NCBI GenBank assembly: GCA_022562935.1
Contig: JADFOI010000010.1
Location: forward strand, 1 to 46,903
DNA: 46,903 nucleotides
From: Acidobacteriota bacterium
GTDB taxonomy: Bacteria; Acidobacteriota; UBA6911; RPQK01; JADFOI01
Direction of reading: 5' to 3'
Numbering within the stretch: the first letter of the stretch is position 1; every line of letters starts with the position of its first letter. This document shows positions 35,249 through 43,485 of the stretch, piece by piece. The translations under genes were made by a program, and so were the position numbers. Under the pieces are notes generated by a model. It was not told where the DNA came from, did no database searches, and worked only from the letters and a program-made list of their open reading frames with translations.

Positions 35249-35746
35249 CTAACATTCGCCCGTTCGAGAAGAACCGTTCCGACTCCTACGGAAACCTCGC
35301 CGAAAGCCTCGGCGCGAATGCCGGTTGGATTTGAACTCCTCCAGTGCTGTCAACTGTTCGGGTGTCAGGATTAATTGAAATTGTTGGCGGAAACTCTGCC
35401 GAGTGGTGCGGATATCCTCGCCCACACTGTGGCCCGAGAGGACGGCGTTTCCAACATCTGTCGGGTCAGGAGCCTGCAATTCCAACAGGGTCCTGAGCTG
35501 TTTACGGTATTCTCTTTGTTCCTCCTGAAGGAAGCCAAGGGTTGTCTTCGCTTCTTCTCTCAGCTGGTTAATCTGCTCCAGCTGCCCAGGATCGGTGATT
35601 CCCAGATGTTCCAAAACCCTCTTTGGCGGGACCAGGAAACCGCCTGCGCGACCGCCAAAGTCTTGGGCTGCTGCCAGACCAGAACTCAGAAACGCTGCTG
35701 CCAGCAGCAGGATAACGTTCATGGGCCTTGCTGTTCTTCTTTTCAT
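35249..35746 (-). CDS. CpxP/Spy-like periplasmic protein
   Basis: This 165-residue protein has a signal peptide (about 1-27, ending LAAAQDF). The helical body resembles LTxxQ-family periplasmic chaperones: ITDPGQLEQINQLREEAKTTLGFLQEEQREYRKQLRTLLEL ... QSFRQQFQLILTPEQLTALEEFKSNR, with LTPEQ as the family motif. The C-terminus is basic (RRGFRRGFRRSRNG). In enterobacteria CpxP restrains the CpxA kinase and aids proteolysis. Here it is divergent from a CpxRA-like pair, with a CpxR-type box between, and is followed by a protease. GGAGG lies 7 nt before the ATG. Confidence 0.78.
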   Translation of the reverse strand: MKRRTARPMNVILLLAAAFLSSGLAAAQDFGGRAGGFLVPPKRVLEHLGITDPGQLEQINQLREEAKTTLGFLQEEQREYRKQLRTLLELQAPDPTDVGNAVLSGHSVGEDIRTTRQSFRQQFQLILTPEQLTALEEFKSNRHSRRGFRRGFRRSRNGSSRTGEC

Positions 35747-35850
35747 GTTGAGTCCTCCATTTCCAGTTTACTTCTTCGCTCGCATCTTGTGTTGTCGCCC
35801 GATGCGCTCACATCGAACATTTACTAAGACGAACAACTGACAGAAATGTG

Positions 35851-35856
35851 TGTCAA
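35851..35856 (-). promoter_or_regulatory. Possible -35 element for the CpxP-like operon
   Basis: Read leftward this is a perfect TTGACA, 18 bp from the CpxR-type box on the side facing the CpxP-like gene. I cannot find a good -10 at the right distance, so the promoter is only partly supported. Confidence 0.35.
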
Positions 35857-35873
35857 GAGTTGGTAATCCTTTC

Positions 35874-35888
35874 GTAAAGGTTTGTAAA
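35874..35888 (+). promoter_or_regulatory. CpxR-type binding box GTAAA-N5-GTAAA
   Basis: The sequence is exactly GTAAA-GGTTT-GTAAA, the consensus reported for E. coli CpxR. It lies in the divergent region between the CpxP-like gene (start 35746) and the response regulator gene (start 35954), just upstream of a possible rightward promoter. Autoregulation of both divergent units is inferred. Confidence 0.7.
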
Positions 35889-35889
35889 G

Positions 35890-35918
35890 TTGAAGTCCTC
35901 TGAATTGACACTTTTATA
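35890..35918 (+). promoter_or_regulatory. Possible promoter of the response-regulator operon
   Basis: TTGAAG (35890-35895), a 17-bp spacer and TTTATA (35913-35918) together resemble a sigma-70 promoter. It abuts the CpxR-type box, as expected for an activator contacting RNA polymerase. Confidence 0.45.
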
Positions 35919-35953
35919 CGTAAGGTGCAAAAGGTTGGCGTAAAATAAGGCGG

Positions 35954-36697
35954 ATGACGGCAAAACCGATGAACTCAAGAGAACCCGAGGAATCCGTCCT
36001 GATTATCGATGACGATGTCGAATTGTGCGAGTTGGTCACCGAATACCTGGAAACGGAGGGCTTCGGTGTGGAGGTGATCCACGATGGTACAGATGCTGTA
36101 GAGAGAGCGGTCTCCGGATCCTACAGGCTGATCATCCTGGATGTCATGTTGCCGGGAGTAAACGGGTTTGAGGTTTTGCGCCGAATTCGCTCCCAATCCC
36201 AGATTCCTGTGCTCATGTTGACGGCTCGCGGTGAGGAGGTGGATCGAATCGTCGGTCTGGAAGTGGGGGCCGATGATTACCTGCCCAAGCCCTTTAATCC
36301 ACGCGAACTGGTGGCGCGGATTCGTGCCATATTACGACGCACCCATTCGGATGGCTCCCAAGCGACGCCTCCTCAACCGAAAAGCCTTTCTCTAGGGGAC
36401 ATCGACCTGGATACCGGCACCCGGATGGTCCACCGAGCAGGGCAGGCTTTGGAATTAACCACGGTGGAGTTCGAACTTCTGGAGGTATTCTTGCGGGCGC
36501 CTGGATCGGTCATGAAGCGAGAGGAACTGGTGGAGCGGGTTTTGGGCCGCAGCTTCTCTCCCTTTGACCGCAGCATCGACATGCACGTGAGCAACTTGCG
36601 CAAGAAATTGGGCCCGAACAAGGACGGAAGTGAACGCATCAAGTCGATCCGAAGTGTCGGCTACCTGTATTCTTTTGACCCGTCAGATAAGGGTTAA
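35954..36697 (+). CDS. OmpR-family response regulator (CpxR-like)
   Basis: This 247-residue regulator has a receiver domain (about 14-128) with the acidic pair VLIIDDDVELCELV, the phosphorylated Asp in LIILDVMLPGVNG, the switch Thr/Ser in PVLMLTARG and the Lys in DYLPKPFNPREL. A short linker (HSDGSQATPPQPKS) leads to a winged-helix DNA-binding domain (LTTVEFELLEVFLRAPGSVMKREELVERVLGRSFSPFDRSIDMHVSNLRKKLG ... IKSIRSVGYLY). The SPFDRSIDMHVSNLRKKLG stretch resembles CpxR closely. The kinase gene follows after 8 bp. It probably binds the box at 35874. Confidence 0.92.
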   Translation: MTAKPMNSREPEESVLIIDDDVELCELVTEYLETEGFGVEVIHDGTDAVERAVSGSYRLIILDVMLPGVNGFEVLRRIRSQSQIPVLMLTARGEEVDRIVGLEVGADDYLPKPFNPRELVARIRAILRRTHSDGSQATPPQPKSLSLGDIDLDTGTRMVHRAGQALELTTVEFELLEVFLRAPGSVMKREELVERVLGRSFSPFDRSIDMHVSNLRKKLGPNKDGSERIKSIRSVGYLYSFDPSDKG

Positions 36698-36705
36698 ATC
36701 CTGGA

Positions 36706-38097
36706 ATGCAAAGCAGTCTTTTTCTCAAGATCTTCCTCTGGTTTTGGTTGGCCATGACTATGGTAGCAGGGGTGCTGGTGATCTCGGGTGAAATGACCCG
36801 TTCCTTCCCTCAAATTCCTACCTTTCGCGAATTCACCAGGAGAGCCATGTCCTTTGCCCGAAGGAGTACCCAAGTCCTTGAGCGCGGCGGCCTACCCGCG
36901 CTGGAGGAATACCTGGAGCAGTTGGAGCGAAGTTCCCGAATTCGCGTTGTTGTTTTTGATTCTCAAGGCCGGGAGATTTCCGGGCGCGCCGCTTCAGCCG
37001 GTGCCGGAGCTCTGGCAGCTCGCGCTCTGCGCAGCAGTCGAGTGGAGGTTCAACCCGAAGGAAGAATGCTGCTGGTGGCGCAAAGCGCTAGAGCTCCGGG
37101 AGGAGAAGGTTATACCGTGGTGGGCCAGATTCCTGGTCCTCGCATCGGTGGTGGTGCTCAACCTTTGGCACTGGCACTGAGGCTGCTGTTGGTGGTGATG
37201 ACGGGTGGAGTGGTTTGTTATGGGCTTGCCCGTTACCTGACCTCTCCCGTGGCTAGGTTGCAGAAGGCAACCCAGCAGTTGGCGGGAGGTGACCTTACCA
37301 CGCGGGTGGGGTCGGTTTTGGAAAAGCGGGGAGACGAATTTTCCGATCTGGGACACGACTTTGATCTCATGGCCGAGCGAATCGAAGGGTTGATCAACTC
37401 CCAGCGTCGTTTATTGAGTGACATTTCTCACGAATTACGTTCACCCCTGGCACGGCTGAATGTAGCCCTGGAGCTGGCCCGTCAGCGAGCGGGAGCAGAG
37501 GCCGGTGCCTCTCTGGATCGGATCGAACGTGAGGCGGGGCGAATGAACGAGTTGATCTCTCAGCTGCTGGGACTTGCTCGATTGGACGGCGACGCTGAAT
37601 CGAGACAAGAGGAAAGCATTCCCCTGGCAGACCTGGTGCAGGAGGTGGCAGCCGATGCTGATTATGAGGCCACCAGTCAGAATCGACGAGTGTCAGTCAT
37701 GGAAAGCGAAAATTGTATCGTCTCAGGCTCACCGGAACTTCTGCGCAGCGCTATCGAGAACATCGTCCGTAATGGTCTGCATTACACGGCTAAAGATACC
37801 CGGGTGGAAGTTCGCCTCTCCTGTTCACAGATCGATGATCAGGGGTATGCCGTGGTTGTGGTCCGAGACCACGGTCCAGGTGTTCCAGAGGGCTCTCTGA
37901 AGGAGCTCTTCCGCCCCTTCTACAGAGTGGAGGAAGCGCGTGACCGACTCTCGGGAGGAAGCGGTTTGGGGCTGGCTATTGCCGAGAGAATTATTCGTCT
38001 CCATGGAGGTACGGTGACGGCAACCAACGCTTCAGAGAAGGGCTTGCAGGTGGAAATCAGAATTCCCCTTAGGAAAGTACCCAATCCCAAATCTTAA
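36706..38097 (+). CDS. Sensor histidine kinase (CpxA-like)
   Basis: This 463-residue kinase has a first transmembrane helix (about 5-27), a periplasmic sensor region of about 125 residues (28-152) and a second helix (about 155-175). A HAMP domain follows (RYLTSPVARLQKATQQLAGGDLTTRV). The HisKA domain has DISHELRSPLARLNVALELARQ (phosphorylated His in SHELRSPL), and the ATPase domain has NIVRNGLHYTAK, VRDHGPGVPEG and GGSGLGLAIAERI. The layout matches CpxA. The sensor domain would be the place where a CpxP-like protein acts. It ends the rightward operon. Confidence 0.9.
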   Translation: MQSSLFLKIFLWFWLAMTMVAGVLVISGEMTRSFPQIPTFREFTRRAMSFARRSTQVLERGGLPALEEYLEQLERSSRIRVVVFDSQGREISGRAASAGAGALAARALRSSRVEVQPEGRMLLVAQSARAPGGEGYTVVGQIPGPRIGGGAQPLALALRLLLVVMTGGVVCYGLARYLTSPVARLQKATQQLAGGDLTTRVGSVLEKRGDEFSDLGHDFDLMAERIEGLINSQRRLLSDISHELRSPLARLNVALELARQRAGAEAGASLDRIEREAGRMNELISQLLGLARLDGDAESRQEESIPLADLVQEVAADADYEATSQNRRVSVMESENCIVSGSPELLRSAIENIVRNGLHYTAKDTRVEVRLSCSQIDDQGYAVVVVRDHGPGVPEGSLKELFRPFYRVEEARDRLSGGSGLGLAIAERIIRLHGGTVTATNASEKGLQVEIRIPLRKVPNPKS

Positions 38098-38152
38098 GTT
38101 CCAAACATATTCAAATCCTAAGTTTCTAATGCTATAGTCCGAAGGGAAGACT

Positions 38153-38722
38153 TCATTTCTTCGATGAGGATGTCACTTCCGGTTCCAGTTCCAAGTCGAA
38201 AACATCGGCCAAACGCACCAGATAGTTAAAAATGCCGATGATGTGGGTGGCTAGAAAAATATCCTCGTCGTTCAAACCGGTCTGGCGCAGTTGGTTTAAA
38301 TCTTCATCCACGACTTTATAAGGCGTTAGCGACACCTTTTCGGCAAACTCCAACAGGGCGCGGGTTTGGGAATCCAAGTCGGCTCTACGGAAGTCGGTCT
38401 GCACCTGCTTGACCAACTCGGGAGCAGCGCCCTCAAAGCGGAGAAACTCTCCGTGAAGTTGAGTTCAGTAATGGCATCGGTTGGCTCCGGAGGCCACGAT
38501 GGCAATCATTTCCCGTTGAGTTCGGGTCAGTCCACCCGGTTCCACCATCAGAACGCCGAACAATTCCCCGAAAGGAACACCGATTTCGGGCCGGATCGAG
38601 AGTAAACGGCCCATGTTGGGGACAAACTGAGTGTAGGCATCGGCTCTGCTCACCCCACGCTCAGCCATCCTGGAATTTCTGACCGCGCATTCCTCATCTG
38701 AAGCTAAACGAATTCTTGCCAT
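38153..38722 (-). CDS. AhpD-like peroxidase-related protein, predicted selenoprotein (CHY-Sec)
   Basis: Two adjacent leftward frames join through the in-frame TGA at 38467-38465 to make one 189-residue carboxymuconolactone decarboxylase / AhpD-type protein. The first part ends SGANRCHY and the second continues TQLHGEFLRFEG. The active site is therefore C83-H-Y-U86 with a following His, where homologues have CxxC...H. A strong hairpin follows the TGA (see 38432-38464). The ATG at 38722 has TAAGGAG upstream. AhpD proteins are thiol-dependent peroxidase reductants, and this one probably acts on peroxide or other oxidants. AhpD-like selenoproteins have been described from metagenomes (recalled). 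The alternative, a nonsense mutation, is less likely given the exact position and the hairpin. Confidence 0.88.
38432..38464 (-). promoter_or_regulatory. bSECIS-like stem-loop of the AhpD-like selenoprotein gene
   Basis: Starting 11 nt after the TGA, CGGAGA pairs perfectly with TCTCCG around a GTT loop. The outer CTCAA (38463-38459) pairs with TTGAG (38436-38432) across an asymmetric internal loop. The apical loop begins with G and lies 18 nt after the TGA. This is a textbook bacterial SECIS geometry, stronger than the one in merP. Confidence 0.8.
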
Positions 38723-38907
38723 TCCGACTCCTTACCCTTGTGTTTGAGAAACCGGGAAGAGGTGAGTCTACCATAGAGCGACTCTAGGGCCTTTGTGTCA
38801 CTTGCTCTGAGCCAGGAAAATTGCCTAATATGAAGATGTAGAGTCCATGAAAAGGCGGTATAACGCCCTGTCGGGATTGAGTTTCCCAAGTTGGGGAAAG
38901 GTCGCTT

Positions 38908-40461
38908 ATGAAGACGCCGACCCACGATCGAACCTATGCTCTGGTCAACCCTATCTGCGCTATCGTGGAGAAACCTCGCACCGAGCTCAGCCGAGCCGAT
39001 CTGGTTCGAGTGATCGAAGAAAAACAGATCGAGAAGATCACCTTTCACTACACCGGCCTGGATGGAAAGTTCAAAGAGTTAAGACTGCCGGTGACCAATC
39101 GCTATCAGACGGAACTGATTTTGGGAGAAGGGGAGCGAGTGGATGGATCCTCCCTCTTCAAAGGGCTGGTGGATGTGGCTCTCTCGGATCTTTATGTAGT
39201 CCCTGTTTATCGTACCGCTTTTCTGAATCCGTTTGACAAAGGCAGCCTGGACTTCATCTGCCGCTATTTGACCCATGAAGGGGAACTCGCACCCTTTGGA
39301 CCGGATAATATTCTCCACAACGCCTACGAGCTATTTAAGAAGAACACCAACCTGGAACTCTATGCATTAGGAGAATTGGAGTTTTTCTTGCTGCACGAAC
39401 CGAATGGATCGAGTTATCCAGCAGTGAAACAAAAGGGCTATCAGGCTTCGGCGCCGTACGTCAAATGCGGCGAGATACTCAACGAAATGGTGCATCACAT
39501 CGCGCAGATTACGGGAGCCGTGAAGTATGCCCACAGCGAGGTAGGCAGTGTCAAAAGTGTGCGCAGCAACCTGGAGGAAATTAAGGGTAAACAGGCGGAA
39601 CAATTCGAAGTGGAATTTCTTCCCACTCCCATCGAGGAGGCGGGGGACAATCTCATCCTGGCACGCTGGTTGATACGGAACATCGCCTATAAGTATGGCT
39701 GTGTGGCCACTTTCGCACCTAAACTGGAAGAGGGAATTGCCGGCAATGGGCTTCATGTCCATTTGAAACTGATGCAAAATGGCCAGAATGTCATGACGGA
39801 TAAGACTGGGGAGCTTTCGAAGCAGGCCAAAAAACTGATCGGTGGCTTGTGCACCTATGCGGATTCCCTGACCGCTTTCGGGAATACCGTATCTTCCGCT
39901 TACCTCAGACTGGTACCGAATCAAGAAGCACCTACCCGCATCTGCTGGAGTGACTTGAACCGCAGTGCCATGATCCGCGTGCCTCTGGGATGGTCCAAGA
40001 CGAGTAATCTGGCCAGCAAGCTCAACGGTCAGGAAGACTCAGGTTTGAAAGAACCGGTAGATCGACAAACCATTGAATTCCGCAGTCCAGACGGCAGTGC
40101 CATTATTCACTTGTTGATGGCAGGCATCACCCTAGCGGCGGAATGGGGACTGACCCATCCCGAGTCGTTGAAGATTGCAAGGGAGCGCTACGTTTCGGGA
40201 AACATTTTCAAGAACGACAAACTCTTGCAAAAGTTGGCCGCTTTGCCGGGGAGTTGCGTCGAATCCGCCCGAATCCTGCTGGAAAAAAGGGGGCTCTACG
40301 AAAGAAAGCATATCTTTCCGAAAAGCATCATTGAGCACGTCGCCGAATCGCTTCGAGCCGAGAATGATGAGCACATGAACGAGTTTCTGGTGGATTTACC
40401 GGCCGATGATCGCTTGCAGGAAACCCGCAGAATCATGCACAAGGATTTGCACCGGAACTAA
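38908..40461 (+). CDS. Glutamine synthetase family protein
   Basis: This 517-residue protein has a beta-grasp domain (KITFHYTGLDGKFKELRLP, GERVDGSSLFKG) and a catalytic domain with ALGELEFFLL (Glu metal ligands), NGLHVHLKL (metal-binding His), VPNQEAPTRICWSDLNRSAMIRVP (ATP and Glu site) and EFRSPDGSA. The catalytic His loop reads GNGLHVHL where ordinary GSI has GSGMHVHQ. EFRSPDGSA also departs from the usual RFPDPS form, so a relative acting on another amine is possible. It does not carry the usual GSI adenylylation tail in clear form. It stands upstream of the LysR gene. No nitrogen-regulatory site is recognised. Confidence 0.85.
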   Translation: MKTPTHDRTYALVNPICAIVEKPRTELSRADLVRVIEEKQIEKITFHYTGLDGKFKELRLPVTNRYQTELILGEGERVDGSSLFKGLVDVALSDLYVVPVYRTAFLNPFDKGSLDFICRYLTHEGELAPFGPDNILHNAYELFKKNTNLELYALGELEFFLLHEPNGSSYPAVKQKGYQASAPYVKCGEILNEMVHHIAQITGAVKYAHSEVGSVKSVRSNLEEIKGKQAEQFEVEFLPTPIEEAGDNLILARWLIRNIAYKYGCVATFAPKLEEGIAGNGLHVHLKLMQNGQNVMTDKTGELSKQAKKLIGGLCTYADSLTAFGNTVSSAYLRLVPNQEAPTRICWSDLNRSAMIRVPLGWSKTSNLASKLNGQEDSGLKEPVDRQTIEFRSPDGSAIIHLLMAGITLAAEWGLTHPESLKIARERYVSGNIFKNDKLLQKLAALPGSCVESARILLEKRGLYERKHIFPKSIIEHVAESLRAENDEHMNEFLVDLPADDRLQETRRIMHKDLHRN

Positions 40462-40546
40462 GTCGCTAACCTCACCTGCCTCTCCCAGAAGGCCTCTATA
40501 GCTCAGATTCGCTTAGAAGGACTGCCTGTCATACAATGAGAGCGAC

Positions 40547-41458
40547 ATGCAGCTGGATTTGAGGCTTTTGGAAATATTTTGCCGAGTCTACGAGGAAAGA
40601 AGTTTTTCCCGAGCAGGCGAGAAACTATGGATCTCACAGCCCACGGTCAGTGGGCATATCAAAAATCTTGAAGAAGCACTGGAAGTTAAGCTCTTTGAGC
40701 GGCTTCCTCGTGAAGTGGTGCCCACTCAGGCAGCACGGATTATCTACCGGCACGGGGAAATCATCCTGAAACAACGGCAAATCGCCTTGCAGGACCTCAT
40801 GGCGTTTTTAAATCGGCTGGAAGGGTCCCTCAGTCTGGCGGCCAGTACCATACCGGGAGAGTATCTGCTGCCTCAGGTCCTGGTGGCTTTTAGGGCCCAA
40901 TTCCCTAAGGTCGATGTGAGGTTGACGATCTCGGATTCTAAAGAGGTCTGTGATCAGGTGGTCAAGCGTCAGGTTGAATTGGGTTGTGCCGGCGCTCAGT
41001 TGGATATAGTGGGTTTGCAGTACCACCACTTCGCCTCGGACAGCCTGGTCCTGGTTGTGCCCCAGAACTCAAGGTGGCGAAGCGTGACCACAATTTCCGT
41101 AGAGGATCTGCGCCGTGAACCCTTCCTGGCCAGAGAGAGTGGCTCGGGAACCCGCCTCAGCTTTGAAAAACAAATTGGCCGCAGCCTTGATGAATTTAAT
41201 GTCCAAGCCGTGCTCAGCTCAACCAACGCGGTAAAGGAAGGCGTCAAGGCGGGCCTTGGAGTTTCGGTACTCTCCCTTCTGGCTGTTCAGACCGAACTGG
41301 CCCATGGGGTGCTCAAAACGGTAAGAATCGAAAATTGCGAAACACTTCGCCGAGACTTTTTCGCGGTCTTCAACAAGAGACTCACACTCTCCCCCATTGC
41401 AAAAAGTTTCCTCGACGCTTTGGAAAGCCAGGCCGAAGAGCTGGGCTTAACTGCCTAA
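40547..41458 (+). CDS. LysR-family regulator resembling the selenium-metabolism-associated group
   Basis: This 303-residue protein has an N-terminal winged helix-turn-helix (LEIFCRVYEERSFSRAGEKLWISQPTVSGHIKNLEEALEVKLFER). The effector domain contains LAASTIPGEYLLPQVLVAFRAQFP, the EPFLARESGSGTRLSFE loop and STNAVKEGVKAGLGVSVLS. The TIPGEYLLP and REXGSGTR features match LysR proteins often annotated as selenium metabolism-associated (recalled from family annotation). This agrees with two predicted selenoproteins in the window, one 1.8 kb away. The transporter downstream is a candidate target. The ligand is unknown. Confidence 0.82.
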   Translation: MQLDLRLLEIFCRVYEERSFSRAGEKLWISQPTVSGHIKNLEEALEVKLFERLPREVVPTQAARIIYRHGEIILKQRQIALQDLMAFLNRLEGSLSLAASTIPGEYLLPQVLVAFRAQFPKVDVRLTISDSKEVCDQVVKRQVELGCAGAQLDIVGLQYHHFASDSLVLVVPQNSRWRSVTTISVEDLRREPFLARESGSGTRLSFEKQIGRSLDEFNVQAVLSSTNAVKEGVKAGLGVSVLSLLAVQTELAHGVLKTVRIENCETLRRDFFAVFNKRLTLSPIAKSFLDALESQAEELGLTA

Positions 41459-41574
41459 GCCCCTTAAGCTCCCAGGTTTTCCGATGACTCGAGGCGCTCA
41501 CCATCGGAATTACCTATTGGCCCAATCTTCCCCCGATCCGGTAGGCTTCTAACCAGGATGATTCGCAGGTTCTT

Positions 41575-41720
41575 CCGGTATGTGGGAGGCACCTCAGGGT
41601 GCCGAATCCGAAAAGAATGGGGAAAGAATAGGCGAGAGTTATCTGGTGTTCCACGGTGGGAGCTATTTTAGGGCTCGAGCTGTTCGGCCTGAGGTGCCTC
41701 AGTCCGGAGGGTCTCTGCCG
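41575..41720. repeat. Long version of the GGGAGGCACCTCAGG inverted-repeat element
   Basis: The ends are imperfect inverted copies sharing AGGCACCTCAGG / CCTGAGGTGCCT. The interior (about 90 bp) is non-coding. It is related to the compact palindrome at 18508-18548. Confidence 0.5.
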
Positions 41721-41730
41721 TATTTCTGAA

Positions 41731-41772
41731 GCTCCTGCTGCAGTAGAGGAATTATTAATGATCCCGGCTAAA
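41731..41772 (+). repeat. Intergenic repeat, GCTGCAGTAGAG...TCCCGGCTAA type
   Basis: This second copy of the 12264-12302 repeat again lies directly before a start codon (41775). It supplies the leader of the ABC gene, which has no evident ribosome site. Confidence 0.5.
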
Positions 41773-41774
41773 GC

Positions 41775-42587
41775 ATGATGTGGTCTGTTAATGAGGGCAA
41801 CAGGAAGAGTCAGGGAAGGACGTCTTCGTCCCGAGGCGCGAGCTTTACGCTTCGGAAGTCATCGGTTGTATTTGGATCGACAGTAGCTCTGGACTCTGTC
41901 GATCTGCATATTGGCTCAGGTGAAGCGGTGGGATTTGTCGGGCTCAGCGGAGCGGGGAAGACCACCCTGCTTTGCCTTCTCAATGGGACGGTAAGACCTA
42001 CGGGGGGGACGGTCCAGGTGGATGGACGCGACCTGGCCACGCTCTCCTTTGAAGAACTTCGGAAAGTTCGCTCCGGCATAGGATTTGTCCACCAGGATCT
42101 GAGCCTGATTCCCAACCTACGGGTTCTTCACAATGTGCTGGCCGGCCGGCTGGGAAAGCTTTCCTTCTGGGGTGGAATGCGAGCCTTCCTGTTTCCCCAA
42201 CGCCGGTATGTGCACCAGATCCACGAGATCCTGGAGCGAGTGGGAATACCGGAGAAGATCTACGAACGAACCGATAGACTATCGGGCGGTCAACGGCAGA
42301 GGGTGGCTATTGCGCGGGCCCTTTTCCAAGAACCTGTGGGGCTGTTAGCGGACGAACCGGTTTCCAGTGTCGACCCGGCTCGTGCTCGATCTGCGGTATC
42401 CCTTCTCACCGAGATCTCCCGAGAACAGGGACTGACCCTCTGTGTAAGTTTGCATAATCTGCACCTGGCACGAGAGTTTTTCCCCCGTCTGGTGGGCCTG
42501 AGAGCTGGGCGCGTCGTTTTCGATCGGGCCACTGAACAGGTCACAGAGGATGAATTTGAGGCTCTTTACGACTTAAACGGCGTGTAA
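41775..42587 (+). CDS. ABC transporter ATP-binding protein, PhnC-like
   Basis: This 270-residue ATPase has Walker A GLSGAGKTTL, a Q-loop (FVHQDLSLIPNLRVLHNVLAGRLG, close to the PhnC pattern of an LxVLxNVLxGRLG stretch), signature LSGGQRQRVAIARAL, Walker B (GLLADEPVSSVDPA) and the H-loop CVSLHNLHLAREF. It resembles the ATPases of phosphonate/phosphite (Phn/Ptx-type) importers. Two permease genes follow immediately. No substrate-binding protein is nearby. The start at 41775 is provisional, and the N-terminal 25 residues are not conserved-looking. Confidence 0.85.
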   Translation: MMWSVNEGNRKSQGRTSSSRGASFTLRKSSVVFGSTVALDSVDLHIGSGEAVGFVGLSGAGKTTLLCLLNGTVRPTGGTVQVDGRDLATLSFEELRKVRSGIGFVHQDLSLIPNLRVLHNVLAGRLGKLSFWGGMRAFLFPQRRYVHQIHEILERVGIPEKIYERTDRLSGGQRQRVAIARALFQEPVGLLADEPVSSVDPARARSAVSLLTEISREQGLTLCVSLHNLHLAREFFPRLVGLRAGRVVFDRATEQVTEDEFEALYDLNGV

Positions 42588-42588
42588 A

Positions 42589-43485
42589 ATGAAAATGACC
42601 CGATCCTGGGATAGGGCCTTTCTTCACAAAGGCCTGGGAGTGCGCAGAATTCTCATTCTAGCCATCCTGTCCGGAGGAATCTGGGCCTTTGTTCAGCTCG
42701 ATCTCAATCCAGCCGATCTGGTTCCCACTTCCGGGGGAGTGCAGGTGGCCTGGGCCTTTTTCAGTCGTGCCCTGAGTCCGGCAATCGTCTACGAGGCGGA
42801 ATTCGTTCCCAGCGATACTCCTCCTTTGTTGTGGAAGGCTCTCCAAGCGGCCGGCACCACCGTCGTCTTCGCCTCAGCGGCCATGAGCCTGGCCCTGATC
42901 TGGGGACTCCTTTTAGGTTTCCTGGCTTCGAGTTCCTGGTGGGTCGGTGATCCTGCCGGTGGAGCAGGTAATGTGACAGCATTCGTACGCCGCAGCATCG
43001 CGCCTGTCGTCTATGGAAGTACGCGAGTCTTGATCGCCTTCATGCGTTCGATTCATGAGCTGATTTGGGCTGTGCTCTTCCTGGCCGCCTTTGGCCTCAG
43101 CCATCTCAGCGCCGTGATTGCTATCGCCATTCCTTTTGGGGGGACACTCGCTAAAATCTTCTCCGAGATGATTGACGAAGCCCCGCGGGATGTGGCCCAT
43201 GCTTTTCGTGGCAGCGGTGCTTCGGCGACTCACGTCTACTTATTTGGCTTGGTACCCCGGGCTCTGCCCGACATGACTGCCTATTCCTTCTACCGCTTCG
43301 AGTGCGCTTTACGTTCTTCAGCAATCCTGGGCTTCTTCGGCTATCCCACCCTAGGCTTTTATATCGCTGCCTCCTTCGAGAATCTTCACTACGGCGAGGT
43401 CTGGACCTACCTTTATACACTGTTGGTGCTGGTGATCCTGGTGGACTGGTGGAGCGGTGCTCTTCGAAAGAGGTTTGTGGTATGA
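42589..43485 (+). CDS. ABC transporter permease, PhnE-like (first)
   Basis: This 298-residue membrane protein has about six hydrophobic segments. The coupling helix region MRSIHELIWAVLFLAAFGLSHLSAVIAIAIPFGGTLAKIFSEMIDE is the PhnE family signature, followed by GSGASATHVYLFGLVPRALPDMTAYSFYRFECALRSSAILGFFG. It starts 1 bp after the ATPase stop, and its end overlaps the second permease (ATGA). Together these likely form a heterodimeric channel. Confidence 0.85.
   Translation: MKMTRSWDRAFLHKGLGVRRILILAILSGGIWAFVQLDLNPADLVPTSGGVQVAWAFFSRALSPAIVYEAEFVPSDTPPLLWKALQAAGTTVVFASAAMSLALIWGLLLGFLASSSWWVGDPAGGAGNVTAFVRRSIAPVVYGSTRVLIAFMRSIHELIWAVLFLAAFGLSHLSAVIAIAIPFGGTLAKIFSEMIDEAPRDVAHAFRGSGASATHVYLFGLVPRALPDMTAYSFYRFECALRSSAILGFFGYPTLGFYIAASFENLHYGEVWTYLYTLLVLVILVDWWSGALRKRFVV

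Larger units (their letters stand above)
41459..41774. other. Intergenic region made of repeats
   Basis: No gene is seen. From about 41575 to 41720 lies an element starting with a TGTGGGAGGCACCTCAGG core (as in 18508-18548) and ending with GGCCTGAGGTGCCTCAGTCCGGAGG in inverted orientation. The 41731-41772 repeat then runs up to the ABC gene. Confidence 0.55.
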
